From the NCBI GenBank assembly GCA_029547205.1, contig JAKPPT010000020.1, positions 141,014 to 205,013 of the forward strand: a stretch of DNA of 64,000 nt, written 5' to 3'. Shown here one piece after another: positions 16,359 to 25,153 of this stretch; within the stretch, counting starts at the first letter, position 1; each line of letters starts with the position of its first letter. The position numbers and the translations under genes were made by a program. Source of the stretch: Spirochaetota bacterium (lineage in GTDB: Bacteria; Spirochaetota; Spirochaetia; Treponematales; UBA12059). The notes beneath the pieces were generated by a model. The model was not told the origin of the DNA, did not search any database, and was given only the letters and a program-made list of their open reading frames with translations.

Positions 16359-18614
16359 TTATTGTGTTTCAATTGGTAATTCTTCTCTTCTTGAAACAGG
16401 GACTTCTATAATTGCTTTAGTGCCTTGTGGTGTGGTTGAAAGCTTTATTGTTCCTTGCATTTTTGTTATTATACCATAAGCAATTGAAAGTCCAAGACCT
16501 GTTCCTTTTCCTTGTGATTTTGTTGTAAAAAATGGATCAAAGATACGATCGGCATATTCTTCTTTTATGCCAATACCATTATCCACTATTGTCATTATAC
16601 AATAATTTTGTTGTTGGTATGTCGAAATTTCAATAACACCAGGAATTGGATCAGTGTTATGCATTGCTGATTCATTAAGAAGCCTTTCTTCAATAGCATC
16701 ACGTGCATTAGAAAGTAAATTAATAATAACTTGTTCATATTGATATGGGTTTCCATGAATTTCTGGAATGTTTTTATCAAGATGTAACTGTACTTCAATA
16801 TAATGAGTTGAAAGCTGTACACCAAGAAGCTGCAAGGCATTCTCAATACAATCGTTAATGGAAAATGCAACTTTGTAATTATCTGGCGCTCCACGGGCGA
16901 ATGTGCGAACATGGTCAATAACACGACGAACTCTATCAATATCAGCATTGATTGCCTTGATTTTGTTTTTAAGATAATCAGAGGTAATAGTATTATTTGA
17001 GAAACGGGCTTCTAAATTTCCAATTGCCATAGTAATTGAGTTGAGTGGTTGTGTTATTTCATGAGCCATTCCAGTTGCCAGCTCGCCAATAGCAGCAAGT
17101 CTGGATTGTAATTGTGCAATGCGTTCATTTTCTTTTCGATTTTCTATTTCCTGCTCAACCCGATTCTCTAAATTTTCATTTAATAATCGCAATTCTGTTT
17201 CAGCCATTTTTTTATCAGTAATATTTCGTGAAATTCTGATAATGTGATGTACTGTACTTGATTCATTTAATACAGGAACTGCAACATGTTCCCAACATTC
17301 TTGGACACCGTTTTTCAAGTAACAAGCTTCATATGTGAGAGAATTAGTTTTTAAGAATACCTCTTTGAGAAAATTTATTTCGTTTTCAAAAAAACCACCC
17401 TTTGCTGCTAACTCATAAATCGATGTTGAGTTTCCAATATACTCTTTAGCAGCATTGTTTGCCCAAAGGATTGTGAATTGTTCATTAACATAAAAAACAA
17501 TACCGGGGATTCCCTCTACAATTGCTTGAAGAATAATACTGCGATCATGTAGCGTTAGTATAATTTCATTAACAGCATTAACAATTTCTTGAAGTTCATA
17601 CGTTGGTTCATAAACTGTTGATGGCAGGGAGAGATCGCCTTGTATTATTTTTTGCGAGAGAATTTTAGTTTGCTTTACAACTGAGTTCAGCGGTTTGATA
17701 ATAAGCTGCAGCCCTAGAAAACTACATATAGTTATAAATATTGTAAGCAAACTACTTAGTGTATAATACCGCTCTTTTATTTTTGAAATTGCATCAATAA
17801 GCGGTATGGATTGAATTTCTACTTTTATAAATCCAATATATGTTCCCGCATAATCAGTGAAAGGATAGAGAGCAACTGCTTTTACTTCCTTACAATCTAA
17901 AGCCCATATGTTTTCACCCTTCTGTAATTGCAAGAGATTTTTTTCAGCGAGGGGACATTTATCTTTTTCTTGTGTTCCTGCTAAAAATAGCAGCGAATTT
18001 GTTTTGTCAAAGAGAAAAATATAAAAATCATAACCGTACTTGCTCTTAAGTCTTTCTAAAAAGCTTGTACCAAACTCCATGCCGCATTCTAATAGTCCTA
18101 AAAACTCTCCATGATAGTAAAGCGGTTCTATAACGCGAAGTCCTATGCCGTCTCTGCCAATTTCTATGCCTTTAATTGACGATCTAAGATTATTGGCGGT
18201 TTTAATCATTGGGCGAATTGCAAGAAGATTGTCCCCATACGACGACGGGTTATGAAGTCTCAAAAATGAATTACCATTCGGAAGGTGAAAATGAATTCGA
18301 GTAACTCGATGTTGTACCTGCTCATAGGTTGGGAGCATGTACTTATAGAGATCGTTTCTATTTTGATTTTTAAATAAGCGCAGAACATTGCTGTCAGAAC
18401 GTAATGTATCTATAAGCAGTGAAGCTTGTAATAATTCATCTTCGATTGACCATAGTATTGAATCATGCAATAGATTAAACGTTTCTTTTTGGCTTACTGT
18501 TGCTGTCGATTTTTCAATAGAAACTAATATTGTCGAAAAAAGAATGTACATGATGATTTGTACAGCAATAATGAGTACGGTTATTTCAAATGCTACCGAT
18601 AGTTTACGCTTCAT
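16359..18614 (-). CDS. Membrane sensor histidine kinase with PAS domain, partner of the NtrC-type regulator
   Basis: A kinase of about 751 residues with a membrane segment at about 8-30, a large extracytoplasmic Cache-like sensor (about 40-285), and a second membrane segment (about 290-315). HAMP, PAS (about 360-480), a coiled coil, HisKA with [11 protein letters not shown] near 517, and HATPase with NLLSNARDA near 636 and [10 protein letters not shown] near 705 follow. The domain set is that of NtrB/DctB-like kinases paired with sigma-54 activators, and the regulator gene follows 27 nt later. ATG 18614 is preferred over a TTG at 18653. Confidence 0.92.
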   Translation of the reverse strand: MKRKLSVAFEITVLIIAVQIIMYILFSTILVSIEKSTATVSQKETFNLLHDSILWSIEDELLQASLLIDTLRSDSNVLRLFKNQNRNDLYKYMLPTYEQVQHRVTRIHFHLPNGNSFLRLHNPSSYGDNLLAIRPMIKTANNLRSSIKGIEIGRDGIGLRVIEPLYYHGEFLGLLECGMEFGTSFLERLKSKYGYDFYIFLFDKTNSLLFLAGTQEKDKCPLAEKNLLQLQKGENIWALDCKEVKAVALYPFTDYAGTYIGFIKVEIQSIPLIDAISKIKERYYTLSSLLTIFITICSFLGLQLIIKPLNSVVKQTKILSQKIIQGDLSLPSTVYEPTYELQEIVNAVNEIILTLHDRSIILQAIVEGIPGIVFYVNEQFTILWANNAAKEYIGNSTSIYELAAKGGFFENEINFLKEVFLKTNSLTYEACYLKNGVQECWEHVAVPVLNESSTVHHIIRISRNITDKKMAETELRLLNENLENRVEQEIENRKENERIAQLQSRLAAIGELATGMAHEITQPLNSITMAIGNLEARFSNNTITSDYLKNKIKAINADIDRVRRVIDHVRTFARGAPDNYKVAFSINDCIENALQLLGVQLSTHYIEVQLHLDKNIPEIHGNPYQYEQVIINLLSNARDAIEERLLNESAMHNTDPIPGVIEISTYQQQNYCIMTIVDNGIGIKEEYADRIFDPFFTTKSQGKGTGLGLSIAYGIITKMQGTIKLSTTPQGTKAIIEVPVSRREELPIETQ

Positions 18615-18668
18615 CAGGTTCTTATTATAAATTAATAGTGCACTATTGTACAATAAAGAACTTTTTGA

Positions 18669-18696
18669 TTGCAGTTTATTATGAATATGCTATACT
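18669..18696 (+). promoter_or_regulatory. Promoter of the hydrolase-membrane protein operon
   Basis: TTGCAG, 16 bp, TATACT with an extended TG element, about 40 nt ahead of the ATG at 18740. Confidence 0.55.
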
Positions 18697-18739
18697 AAAC
18701 TTGTTTTTTTATTTCGTAGTTTTGGTGAGGAGAAAAGCA

Positions 18740-19756
18740 ATGGAACATTCGCAATCCTTGGCCAGGAAAATACTGGTACTACTTGTTAAAGTCATAATAG
18801 TAGTTTTTGCTGTGATGGGAGCATACAAAACGTTTATAGATATACAGTTTTCCAGTACAAAGCGTCGAGTAGAAGCGATAGAATCTAAAAGAAACTACGA
18901 CCCAGATCTTTTATATTACAAAGATGGTGGCGAACCGCTTGTGCTTGTTAACCCTGAATACAAAACAACATTATTTTTTATGGAAGGCTTTAGAACTCAA
19001 AGTCCTGCTGGCATGTATGAATCATATTTTCGTGAGCTTTTTACAAAATATAAAGTGAATGTTATCGTACCGATTTATGGTATTCAGAGTTCGCCATTTT
19101 CATATCGTAACAGAGACTGGCGGTTTCAGGAAGACATGAGACTCGTGCTTCAGGTATATACTGCATATACTGCTGCACTTCCGTCTGATCATTGGGTGGT
19201 TACCTGTTCACAATCATTTGGAACACTGCCACATGCAGCGATTGGTGCTTTTGCAAAACGCAAACCCGATGCAATGATTTTTTTATCACCTCATAATACA
19301 GGTCTTGATTTTAAAGCATCAGGACCTTTTGTACATTGGCTTTCCAAACAAACATCTTGGCTGCAGTATGTGGTATTATTCTCCATGGCTACACCGGCTC
19401 CGGGTAGAGCATCAGTTTGGGACATTGTTAATACCGAAAAAAATCTTGCAATGGCAGCCCGTAACGATACTAATCCCGAAGATGCATCACGGTATGGGTA
19501 TATAAATGAAAAAGTTGCTGCATATATAGAAACCAGGCTGCTCCCAAAACTCAATGGAATGAATTGTACGGTAATTTGCGGTGATAGTGATTTATATTTT
19601 TCACAATCTGGTTTTGATCATTTTGCTGAAATACTTCGTAATGCTGGAGCTACAGTGAGCTTTACCCGAATCCCCAATTCAGGGCATATGGTTCTCCTTG
19701 ATAACGGGGAGGAGACTGTAAAAGCAATTATTGCGAGTGTGTTACGGCTTAAATAG
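18740..19756 (+). CDS. Membrane-anchored alpha/beta hydrolase
   Basis: This is a hydrolase of 338 residues with an N-terminal membrane segment (about 10-32). The catalytic triad can be placed as the nucleophile in TCSQSFGTLP near residue 156, Asp in GDSDLYF near 282 and His in SGHMVL near 316. The nucleophile motif is C-S-Q-S-F-G rather than the usual G-x-S-x-G. The substrate is unknown; lysophospholipase-like enzymes are the nearest group I recognise. ATG 18740 has GGTGAGGAG upstream, while the open frame extends earlier without a site. It leads a three-gene unit with two unrecognised membrane proteins. Confidence 0.78.
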   Translation: MEHSQSLARKILVLLVKVIIVVFAVMGAYKTFIDIQFSSTKRRVEAIESKRNYDPDLLYYKDGGEPLVLVNPEYKTTLFFMEGFRTQSPAGMYESYFRELFTKYKVNVIVPIYGIQSSPFSYRNRDWRFQEDMRLVLQVYTAYTAALPSDHWVVTCSQSFGTLPHAAIGAFAKRKPDAMIFLSPHNTGLDFKASGPFVHWLSKQTSWLQYVVLFSMATPAPGRASVWDIVNTEKNLAMAARNDTNPEDASRYGYINEKVAAYIETRLLPKLNGMNCTVICGDSDLYFSQSGFDHFAEILRNAGATVSFTRIPNSGHMVLLDNGEETVKAIIASVLRLK

Positions 19757-19782
19757 CCAAGATAAGTAGCTACGGATAATAA

Positions 19783-20733
19783 ATGAAATGTAATAAATTA
19801 AATGGAGGTATAGCCTTACTCGTTTTACTCAACCTTGCTGTTTTTATTGGCGGCGTGCTTCTAGTAAAACCTGATCTTGAACGCAAGAGTGCTACAGCGC
19901 ATGGCTATTATAAAAGCATTATAACAACTACCGATACCCAAACATCTAACAAGTTCATGCAGTTTATTCAAGCGTTTTACTCAAAAGAGCCAGCTGATTC
20001 GTATGTTGATTTCAGATCGCTTGCTATAAACTACTCAAGTATTCAAAATTATTTTAGTGACTTTTATAATTATTATTTTTCAGTCATGCAGCCTGTGTAT
20101 GATAGTACAAAGATACTTCAGCTTCCACTTCCACAGGAAAAGCTTTTTGTTGGTTATTTACAAATGCAAACTGAAAGTGACTATAAAAAGCTTTCTGACT
20201 ATCAAAAACTCCTTGTTGATGCTGCAATTCCTTATAAACTATTTGCTGTATGGTATACAAAGCGTACAGCGCTAGGATACTCCAAGCATTATCCGCTTTT
20301 TTATCCACAGGACGAAACAATGCTAGCATATGCAAGAAATTTCATTGAAAATTTTGCAGAGCGAGGGTTCCCATTTGAATATCTATCGAGAATCATGGCG
20401 CTCGAGCTTGAGCTCCTATACCGCTCTGCTCGTACGGTGAGTTTTTGGGATGCAAACCAGCGGTGGGATAATGAGGTCTTAAAAATAGTTTATAAGCGAA
20501 TCCAGGAATACAAAGAACGTTTTGCTAATAATTTTACTGTTCATCAAACGGGGGCTGTACATTGGATACTGAGCATGGAACGGCTTGTTGATCATGAAAT
20601 TAGTGATAGGGGGTTTTTTATAAACCGTGAACAGAAAGAAGCGCTGGAACGAGAATCAAAACTTCTTGGAACAATTCCTGGATTGCAGGTTGCATTATTA
20701 CAAAATGACGGCAGCACTGGAGATCTACCATGA
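19783..20733 (+). CDS. Unrecognised membrane-anchored protein
   Basis: A 316-residue protein with one N-terminal membrane segment (about 8-28: ALLVLLNLAVFIGGVLLV) and a mostly helical, Tyr- and Phe-rich body outside the membrane. I recognise no domain. The body has aromatic clusters such as NYFSDFYNYYFSVMQ near 93 and a long charged helix near 235-255. It lies between the hydrolase gene (26 nt upstream) and a membrane protein that it overlaps by 4 nt, so the two are surely co-translated. There is only a weak ribosome binding site. Function is unknown. Confidence 0.75.
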   Translation: MKCNKLNGGIALLVLLNLAVFIGGVLLVKPDLERKSATAHGYYKSIITTTDTQTSNKFMQFIQAFYSKEPADSYVDFRSLAINYSSIQNYFSDFYNYYFSVMQPVYDSTKILQLPLPQEKLFVGYLQMQTESDYKKLSDYQKLLVDAAIPYKLFAVWYTKRTALGYSKHYPLFYPQDETMLAYARNFIENFAERGFPFEYLSRIMALELELLYRSARTVSFWDANQRWDNEVLKIVYKRIQEYKERFANNFTVHQTGAVHWILSMERLVDHEISDRGFFINREQKEALERESKLLGTIPGLQVALLQNDGSTGDLP

Positions 20734-21749
20734 TGCAGATCTTATTTAAACTACTTCTTGCACAATTAATTTTTTGGGGATCGAGTGTAGTTTTTATACA
20801 GGATAAACCGTTAATTGTCATGTTTTTGTATCCCGAATTCTTTGTGTTTACAATACTTTCAGGACTTGCAGCCCTTTCTTTTGGTTTATATTCAAGCAAA
20901 AAATTGCATGTGATATTTCTTGAATTTTTTACACTGTTTTTATATTTCTATGGAATTTTTTCATTATGCCTGTTTTCAGTGTCAGGATTAGGATTTGTTG
21001 AGTGGGTATATGCTGCCTTTTACTTACTATTACGATTGGGAATCATTCGAAGTAAAGCACAGCATGTCCAGCGTGTACAGTATGTTTCGCTTTTAGATAG
21101 CTCAATACTGCTCCTGTTTCTTGGTGTACTGAGAAGAATCATTGAGCTTGTGTTCCCTGTTAATGCCTACGTAGAAACTTTGCAGTACAATAGTATAATG
21201 CAGGGATTATTATTCTGGATTTTTATTGGTGTGCTTGTATTTTTTACAGTACGATTTTTAGAGCGGGCTTTCACATCGATTGCTCGCAATAAAAAAACAT
21301 TAGCATCTGACACTAGTACTGAGCATGAAGAAATTGATTCCGGTAAAGTATTGCATGGTATTTTTAAAACGGCTCGTAACGTGTTTGGAAAATTTATAAA
21401 ATCAATTGTCAATTTTATCCGTATTCTTATCAATGAGTTTGGTTTCTTACCCGTACTAATTGGTATAGCAATTATCGTATTGCTACCGCTCATTTTTATT
21501 TCAATAGAAATTAAAAATACAATCATAGCAATGCAAAAATTGTTTTGGGACATTGGAACATTACTGCTTAAGCACGCGTCAGCACGGAGATGGTATCAGC
21601 CGTACGGCATTTTGGAAAAATTGCGTGATTTCATTGTGCTAGTAATGATTTTTATCTTTTTACTTGTACATAAATTTGCTCAAAGGAAACCACAGTGTCC
21701 TTCTGCAACTGATTATAATGATTTAGAAAAAGTTAAATATGAGCAATAA
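20730..21749 (+). CDS. Unrecognised polytopic membrane protein
   Basis: A 339-residue protein with about eight hydrophobic segments. Most are in the first 175 residues, with two more near 235-265 and 300-320. A cytoplasmic, charged stretch (about 176-225, with KKTLASDTSTEHEE) divides it. No signature of a known transporter is visible. Its ATG overlaps the stop of the preceding gene (ATGA), which supports one complex made from both proteins. It ends 17 nt inside the convergent nickel transporter gene. Confidence 0.75.
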   Translation: MMQILFKLLLAQLIFWGSSVVFIQDKPLIVMFLYPEFFVFTILSGLAALSFGLYSSKKLHVIFLEFFTLFLYFYGIFSLCLFSVSGLGFVEWVYAAFYLLLRLGIIRSKAQHVQRVQYVSLLDSSILLLFLGVLRRIIELVFPVNAYVETLQYNSIMQGLLFWIFIGVLVFFTVRFLERAFTSIARNKKTLASDTSTEHEEIDSGKVLHGIFKTARNVFGKFIKSIVNFIRILINEFGFLPVLIGIAIIVLLPLIFISIEIKNTIIAMQKLFWDIGTLLLKHASARRWYQPYGILEKLRDFIVLVMIFIFLLVHKFAQRKPQCPSATDYNDLEKVKYEQ

Positions 21750-22650
21750 GCCAGTTTAAGAAGGGTTGAGCAAGTATAAAAGAAACAAACCCAAGAAAGA
21801 GATACGACAGTAGCTCTAATATTCCAGAAAAAAAGGTAAATGTTGTTTCTTTGCTTTTTAGTACCTTAAAAATGCCTTCTCTTCCAAACCATGCCAGATA
21901 TGCTGCAGCAGAAACAATTACCCCCTGACCAAGCGCTATTCCAATAAGGGATACTATTCCAAGTGTTAGCGCATTAATATACAGTGAGAATAACAGTATC
22001 ATGATTGTTCCAGTACAGGGAACAAGACTAGCAAGAATAATAATACTGTATTTTGATTTTGCTTGCGTTTGTTCATCGTTTTTCGATTGCTGTATATGAA
22101 ACAGTTTATAAATAGTGCGTGCTACAAGTATGAGAGAAATAAGTATTAGTAAACAAAGTGTTATACCATCCATCCATGCGAGAATTACATCAGAAGCTGC
22201 GGTGTTAGTGAGCGCATTTCGCATGAGGCTAACGGCGAGAATAATTACAGCTCCTGCGCCTGTATGAATGAGTGCAGAAAGAAAACCAGCGAAGAGTGGT
22301 TCCCACCATCGGGTTTTGTTGGCAAGAAACAGGGAAAAAACAATTGTTTTCCTGTGCCCAGGTCCGCTCGCATGAGCAATACCATACATGAATGAGATGC
22401 CTATAGCAATGAGAATAGTATGAATTTTTATTTGTGAATCACTGTCAGTAAACACCGCGGCAAGATTTTCTCTAAATTGAATCTGTAGTTTCCATAAAGG
22501 TCCAGTTCCGGAACTCATTGGAGTCGGGGGTGCATCGTTACGATCTGCATTACTAAAAAAAGGATTTGCATGTACAAGAGGATAAAGTAAGAAAAATTTC
22601 AAAACTAGTAGTAGGAAATATTTTTGGATACTGGTGGATGGTTTAATCAA
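21733..22650 (-). CDS. NicO/RcnA-family nickel-cobalt transporter
   Basis: A 305-residue membrane protein with a signal-like N-terminus, a short extracytoplasmic stretch and about six membrane segments. HASGPGHRK near 95 is the NicO signature (His and a Gly-Pro-Gly-His loop), and ASLVPCTGT near 202 is the second conserved site. Family members export or import Ni2+ or Co2+. The gene next to it upstream is DUF1007, its usual partner. The first codon is TTG at 22650, supported by AGAGGAG 9 nt upstream. Direction of transport is not determined. Confidence 0.85.
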   Translation of the reverse strand: MIKPSTSIQKYFLLLVLKFFLLYPLVHANPFFSNADRNDAPPTPMSSGTGPLWKLQIQFRENLAAVFTDSDSQIKIHTILIAIGISFMYGIAHASGPGHRKTIVFSLFLANKTRWWEPLFAGFLSALIHTGAGAVIILAVSLMRNALTNTAASDVILAWMDGITLCLLILISLILVARTIYKLFHIQQSKNDEQTQAKSKYSIIILASLVPCTGTIMILLFSLYINALTLGIVSLIGIALGQGVIVSAAAYLAWFGREGIFKVLKSKETTFTFFSGILELLSYLFLGFVSFILAQPFLNWLIAHI

Positions 22651-22707
22651 TTACGTATCTCCTCTTACAAAACACTAACTGTCATGTATGCTTGCTAAAT
22701 GGCAGTA

Positions 22708-23367
22708 TTATTCCTGCTTAGGCGCTGAAACAACAATTTCCTCTGGATACGCAGTGAGGAGTCCTGGAGCTGGTTTTGAATACGTTGTCATATCCTGTTT
22801 TGATCCTTGCGGATTATAGTACACAGGAAAATTTTTATTAACTGCATGAGATAGTTGTGGGATAGGCATTCCTTCCTGTTTTTGAATTATCTCTGCAAAA
22901 TTTTCTTTATAACGAATTGCACAAAAATAGGTAGTATCAAAAATTGCTATGTTAAAATCATAACTGTATTCTTGTGTTGTTAGTGGAACAAAAAACTTAT
23001 ACGTAACCTGATTTTTTTCTATCCATGCGCTAAATTGCTCTACCTTGGAAGGTGTAATGCGATGTTTGCCTTTTCTAATTAAGGTATAAAACCCATAGTT
23101 TTTAAGATTGATAAACGCTTGATTATAGAGCATCTGCTGTTCTGTTTTATTAAATGTTCGATTCCTGTCCTTATCCCAACCTTCTATGAGTTCGGCACTG
23201 AAAATTGGATCAAATGTCCATTCCTGCCAGAAACCAGTACAATACGCTCCATCGTATTCAAATAGTAGCCGTACATCGATAAGTACATGCGGATGGGCAA
23301 AAAGCATTCCTACAGTACTGAACATTATAATCAATACAATACAGTATCGTCTGTAATGATGTTTCAT
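22708..23367 (-). CDS. DUF1007 family periplasmic protein with EF-hand-like loop
   Basis: A protein of about 219 residues with a signal peptide (about 1-25, ending ...GMLFAHPH). DUF1007 proteins are found beside NicO transporters and are thought to be their periplasmic components. The mature N-terminus starts HPHVLIDVRL. A stretch near residue 65 (DKDRNRTFNKTE) fits a canonical EF-hand calcium loop with acid or polar ligands at positions 1, 3, 5, 7, 9 and 12. I chose ATG 23367 over upstream codons because it starts the signal peptide; no ribosome binding site is seen and a TATACT box ends 8 nt before it. Confidence 0.8.
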   Translation of the reverse strand: MKHHYRRYCIVLIIMFSTVGMLFAHPHVLIDVRLLFEYDGAYCTGFWQEWTFDPIFSAELIEGWDKDRNRTFNKTEQQMLYNQAFINLKNYGFYTLIRKGKHRITPSKVEQFSAWIEKNQVTYKFFVPLTTQEYSYDFNIAIFDTTYFCAIRYKENFAEIIQKQEGMPIPQLSHAVNKNFPVYYNPQGSKQDMTTYSKPAPGLLTAYPEEIVVSAPKQE

Positions 23368-23447
23368 ACTAAAACAGTATAAAAACATTATAAAAAATGC
23401 AATATGGTTCCTGCTTCTGCCGTTATAGTAATTCAATGCATGGTACA

Positions 23448-23527
23448 GCAGAACTGCTGTTCTGCATGCAAAATTACATGGGTGTGTGAATAATAGTGTA
23501 TCAGCTGGACTTGTAAGCCAGCACCAG
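23448..23527. repeat. Two hairpins between the DUF1007 and transposase-like genes
   Basis: GCAGAAC/GTTCTGC (23448-23465) has a four-base loop. A second inverted repeat, GCTGG...CCAGC around CTTGTAAG, lies at 23509-23527. Neither is followed by a T-run. They may be REP-like elements of the adjacent transposase-like gene, but no further copies were found by eye. Confidence 0.4.
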
Positions 23528-23569
23528 CAATTGTGTTTGTCTAAAAATTATACTTAATGGAGGATTACG

Positions 23570-23983
23570 ATGGGAAAATCACGTGAATTGATACCAGGAG
23601 GAACGTATTACATTATGGTACAGAGTCACTGTAAAGTGTTTTTACAGGAACAGGATTATTGTAGAAAAGTATTTCTTGAATTTCTTTTTGCACTACAAGC
23701 GGAATATGGGTTTAGCATTGATCGATTTGTGCTGTTTCAAGAAAAAATACATATGATTCTTACGACAGTTAATAATGAACTTCCTCAGGTTATGAAACGT
23801 TTACTTATGAACTTTTCCATTCATATAAACAGACAGTTTGGCATGAGCGGTCATGTGTGGGACAGGCGGTATTACTCGAGAGTACTCTGGACAAAAGAAG
23901 AAAAAGCAATATGGTCTAATCAGCTTACTAAATGTATGCAGTCGCTTACTGCTAAGAGCATGGTACACACATGTATGCAATAA
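23570..23983 (+). CDS. Degenerate REP-associated (Y1/IS200-like) transposase protein
   Basis: This 137-residue protein follows the Y1 transposase fold in order: IPGGTYYIMVQSH at the start, FVLFQEKIHMIL for the metal-binding strand and HVWDRRYYSRVL near the end. The HUH pair normally reads NHxHLL; here only the second His remains (EKIHMI), and no catalytic Tyr is evident in the C-terminal helix. It is therefore probably not an active transposase. GGAGG 7 nt before the ATG shows it is still translated. No inverted-repeat boundary or target duplication is clear. It looks like a domesticated or decaying single-copy RAYT relative. Confidence 0.75.
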   Translation: MGKSRELIPGGTYYIMVQSHCKVFLQEQDYCRKVFLEFLFALQAEYGFSIDRFVLFQEKIHMILTTVNNELPQVMKRLLMNFSIHINRQFGMSGHVWDRRYYSRVLWTKEEKAIWSNQLTKCMQSLTAKSMVHTCMQ

Positions 23984-24073
23984 AATTGATAGGTGATAGC
24001 TCTCTATAACTGGTGGCAGATTTTGATGGGAGAAACCAGAAGTCCTTAACGAGCGTTTGTCTGAGAGTATTAC

Positions 24074-24102
24074 TTGACGATTTCTTACTCAGGCAGTATA
24101 TT
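24074..24102 (+). promoter_or_regulatory. Promoter of the znuACB-zur operon
   Basis: TTGACG, exactly 17 bp, TATATT. The predicted start falls inside the first Zur box, so repressor binding would directly block RNA polymerase. Confidence 0.7.
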
Positions 24103-24136
24103 GCAAATGATTTGCAAAAAATGCAAGTCATTTGCA
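24102..24136 (+). promoter_or_regulatory. Tandem 7-1-7 Zur boxes
   Basis: TGCAAATGATTTGCA (24102-24116) is a perfect 7-1-7 palindrome. TGCAAGTCATTTGCA (24122-24136) differs at one position. Centres are 20 bp apart, two helical turns. Fur-family repressors use 7-1-7 sites, and a Zur-type regulator closes this operon, so autoregulation by zinc is the natural reading. Confidence 0.75.
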
Positions 24137-24158
24137 TAACCAAGGGGGGGTAAAACTC

Positions 24159-25151
24159 ATGAAGCGTTCGTTGGTACGATTATTGTCGCTGATTGGAGTT
24201 ATCGCTCTTGTGATTGCATGCTCAAGAACTGGAGTAGAACATCAAAGTGTAAGTAGCAGTGCGGCACTGGGAACAAAAAGTGCTGGCAGCAAAAAACCTA
24301 TAATTTTAGTGAGCATTGCACCACAAAAGTATTTTGTCGAACAGGTTGCCGGTAAAGATACGTTTGAAATTGTTATAATTGTGCCAGAAGGACAGAGCCC
24401 TCATAGCTATGAACCGACACCGTCGCAGCTTTTACAAATGAGTAAAGCGGTAGTGTGGTTTACTACAGGTGTAGAGTTTGAAGCGGTGCTCATTCCAAAA
24501 CTAAAAGCAATTGCACCATCACTCAAGTGCATTGATACGACGGAGGGAATCCAATTCCGTGAATTGGAAGCACATAGTGATGCCGATCATACCGAGCAAA
24601 CTCACAGTGCAGAGGAACAAAATGAGCTCCATGACGATCATCATGATGAAACAGGAAAGGATCCTCATGTGTGGCTCGGATTGTCAAATGCAATAGTGCA
24701 GTCTCGCATTATGAGTGAGGCACTGTCACAATTGATGCCTGAAATGCAAAATTATTTTAGCACAAATCAAGCACAATTTACCAACCGAATACAAGAGCTC
24801 AAAGGAGAGCTCTATGCAACAGCACAAGCGTTTCCTAAAAAATCAATTTTTGTATATCACCCAGCCTTTGGCTATTTGCTCGATGAGATTGGTTTTAAAC
24901 AAATACCGATAGAAGTAGATGGTAAGGAACCAGGCACGCGAGAGCTCACTGCAGTTATCAATACAATGAAGCAGGAAGATGCACAAGTAATATTTGTTCA
25001 AAAACAATTTTCTTCAGTTGCTGCAAAAAAAATAGCGGACGCTGTAGGGGGACAGGTGGTAGAACTTGATCCGCTTGCATATGACTGGGAAAATAACATA
25101 CGAGCAATTTATAGTGCTTTAACTGCAGCTCTGTCACGTTCAGGGAAATGA
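24159..25151 (+). CDS. znuA: Zinc-binding lipoprotein ZnuA
   Basis: This is the extracytoplasmic solute-binding protein for zinc uptake. The signal peptide ends in a lipobox with the lipid-bearing Cys at residue 21. The histidine- and acid-rich loop between about residues 135 and 165 (AHSDADHTEQTH, then DDHHDE) is typical of ZnuA. Conserved metal ligands include the His in SPHSYEP near 85, the His in DPHVWL near 170 and YHPAFGYL near 235. ATG 24159 has a G-rich ribosome binding site. The length of 330 residues is normal. It leads a zinc operon. Confidence 0.94.
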   Translation: MKRSLVRLLSLIGVIALVIACSRTGVEHQSVSSSAALGTKSAGSKKPIILVSIAPQKYFVEQVAGKDTFEIVIIVPEGQSPHSYEPTPSQLLQMSKAVVWFTTGVEFEAVLIPKLKAIAPSLKCIDTTEGIQFRELEAHSDADHTEQTHSAEEQNELHDDHHDETGKDPHVWLGLSNAIVQSRIMSEALSQLMPEMQNYFSTNQAQFTNRIQELKGELYATAQAFPKKSIFVYHPAFGYLLDEIGFKQIPIEVDGKEPGTRELTAVINTMKQEDAQVIFVQKQFSSVAAKKIADAVGGQVVELDPLAYDWENNIRAIYSALTAALSRSGK

Positions 25152-25153
25152 TT

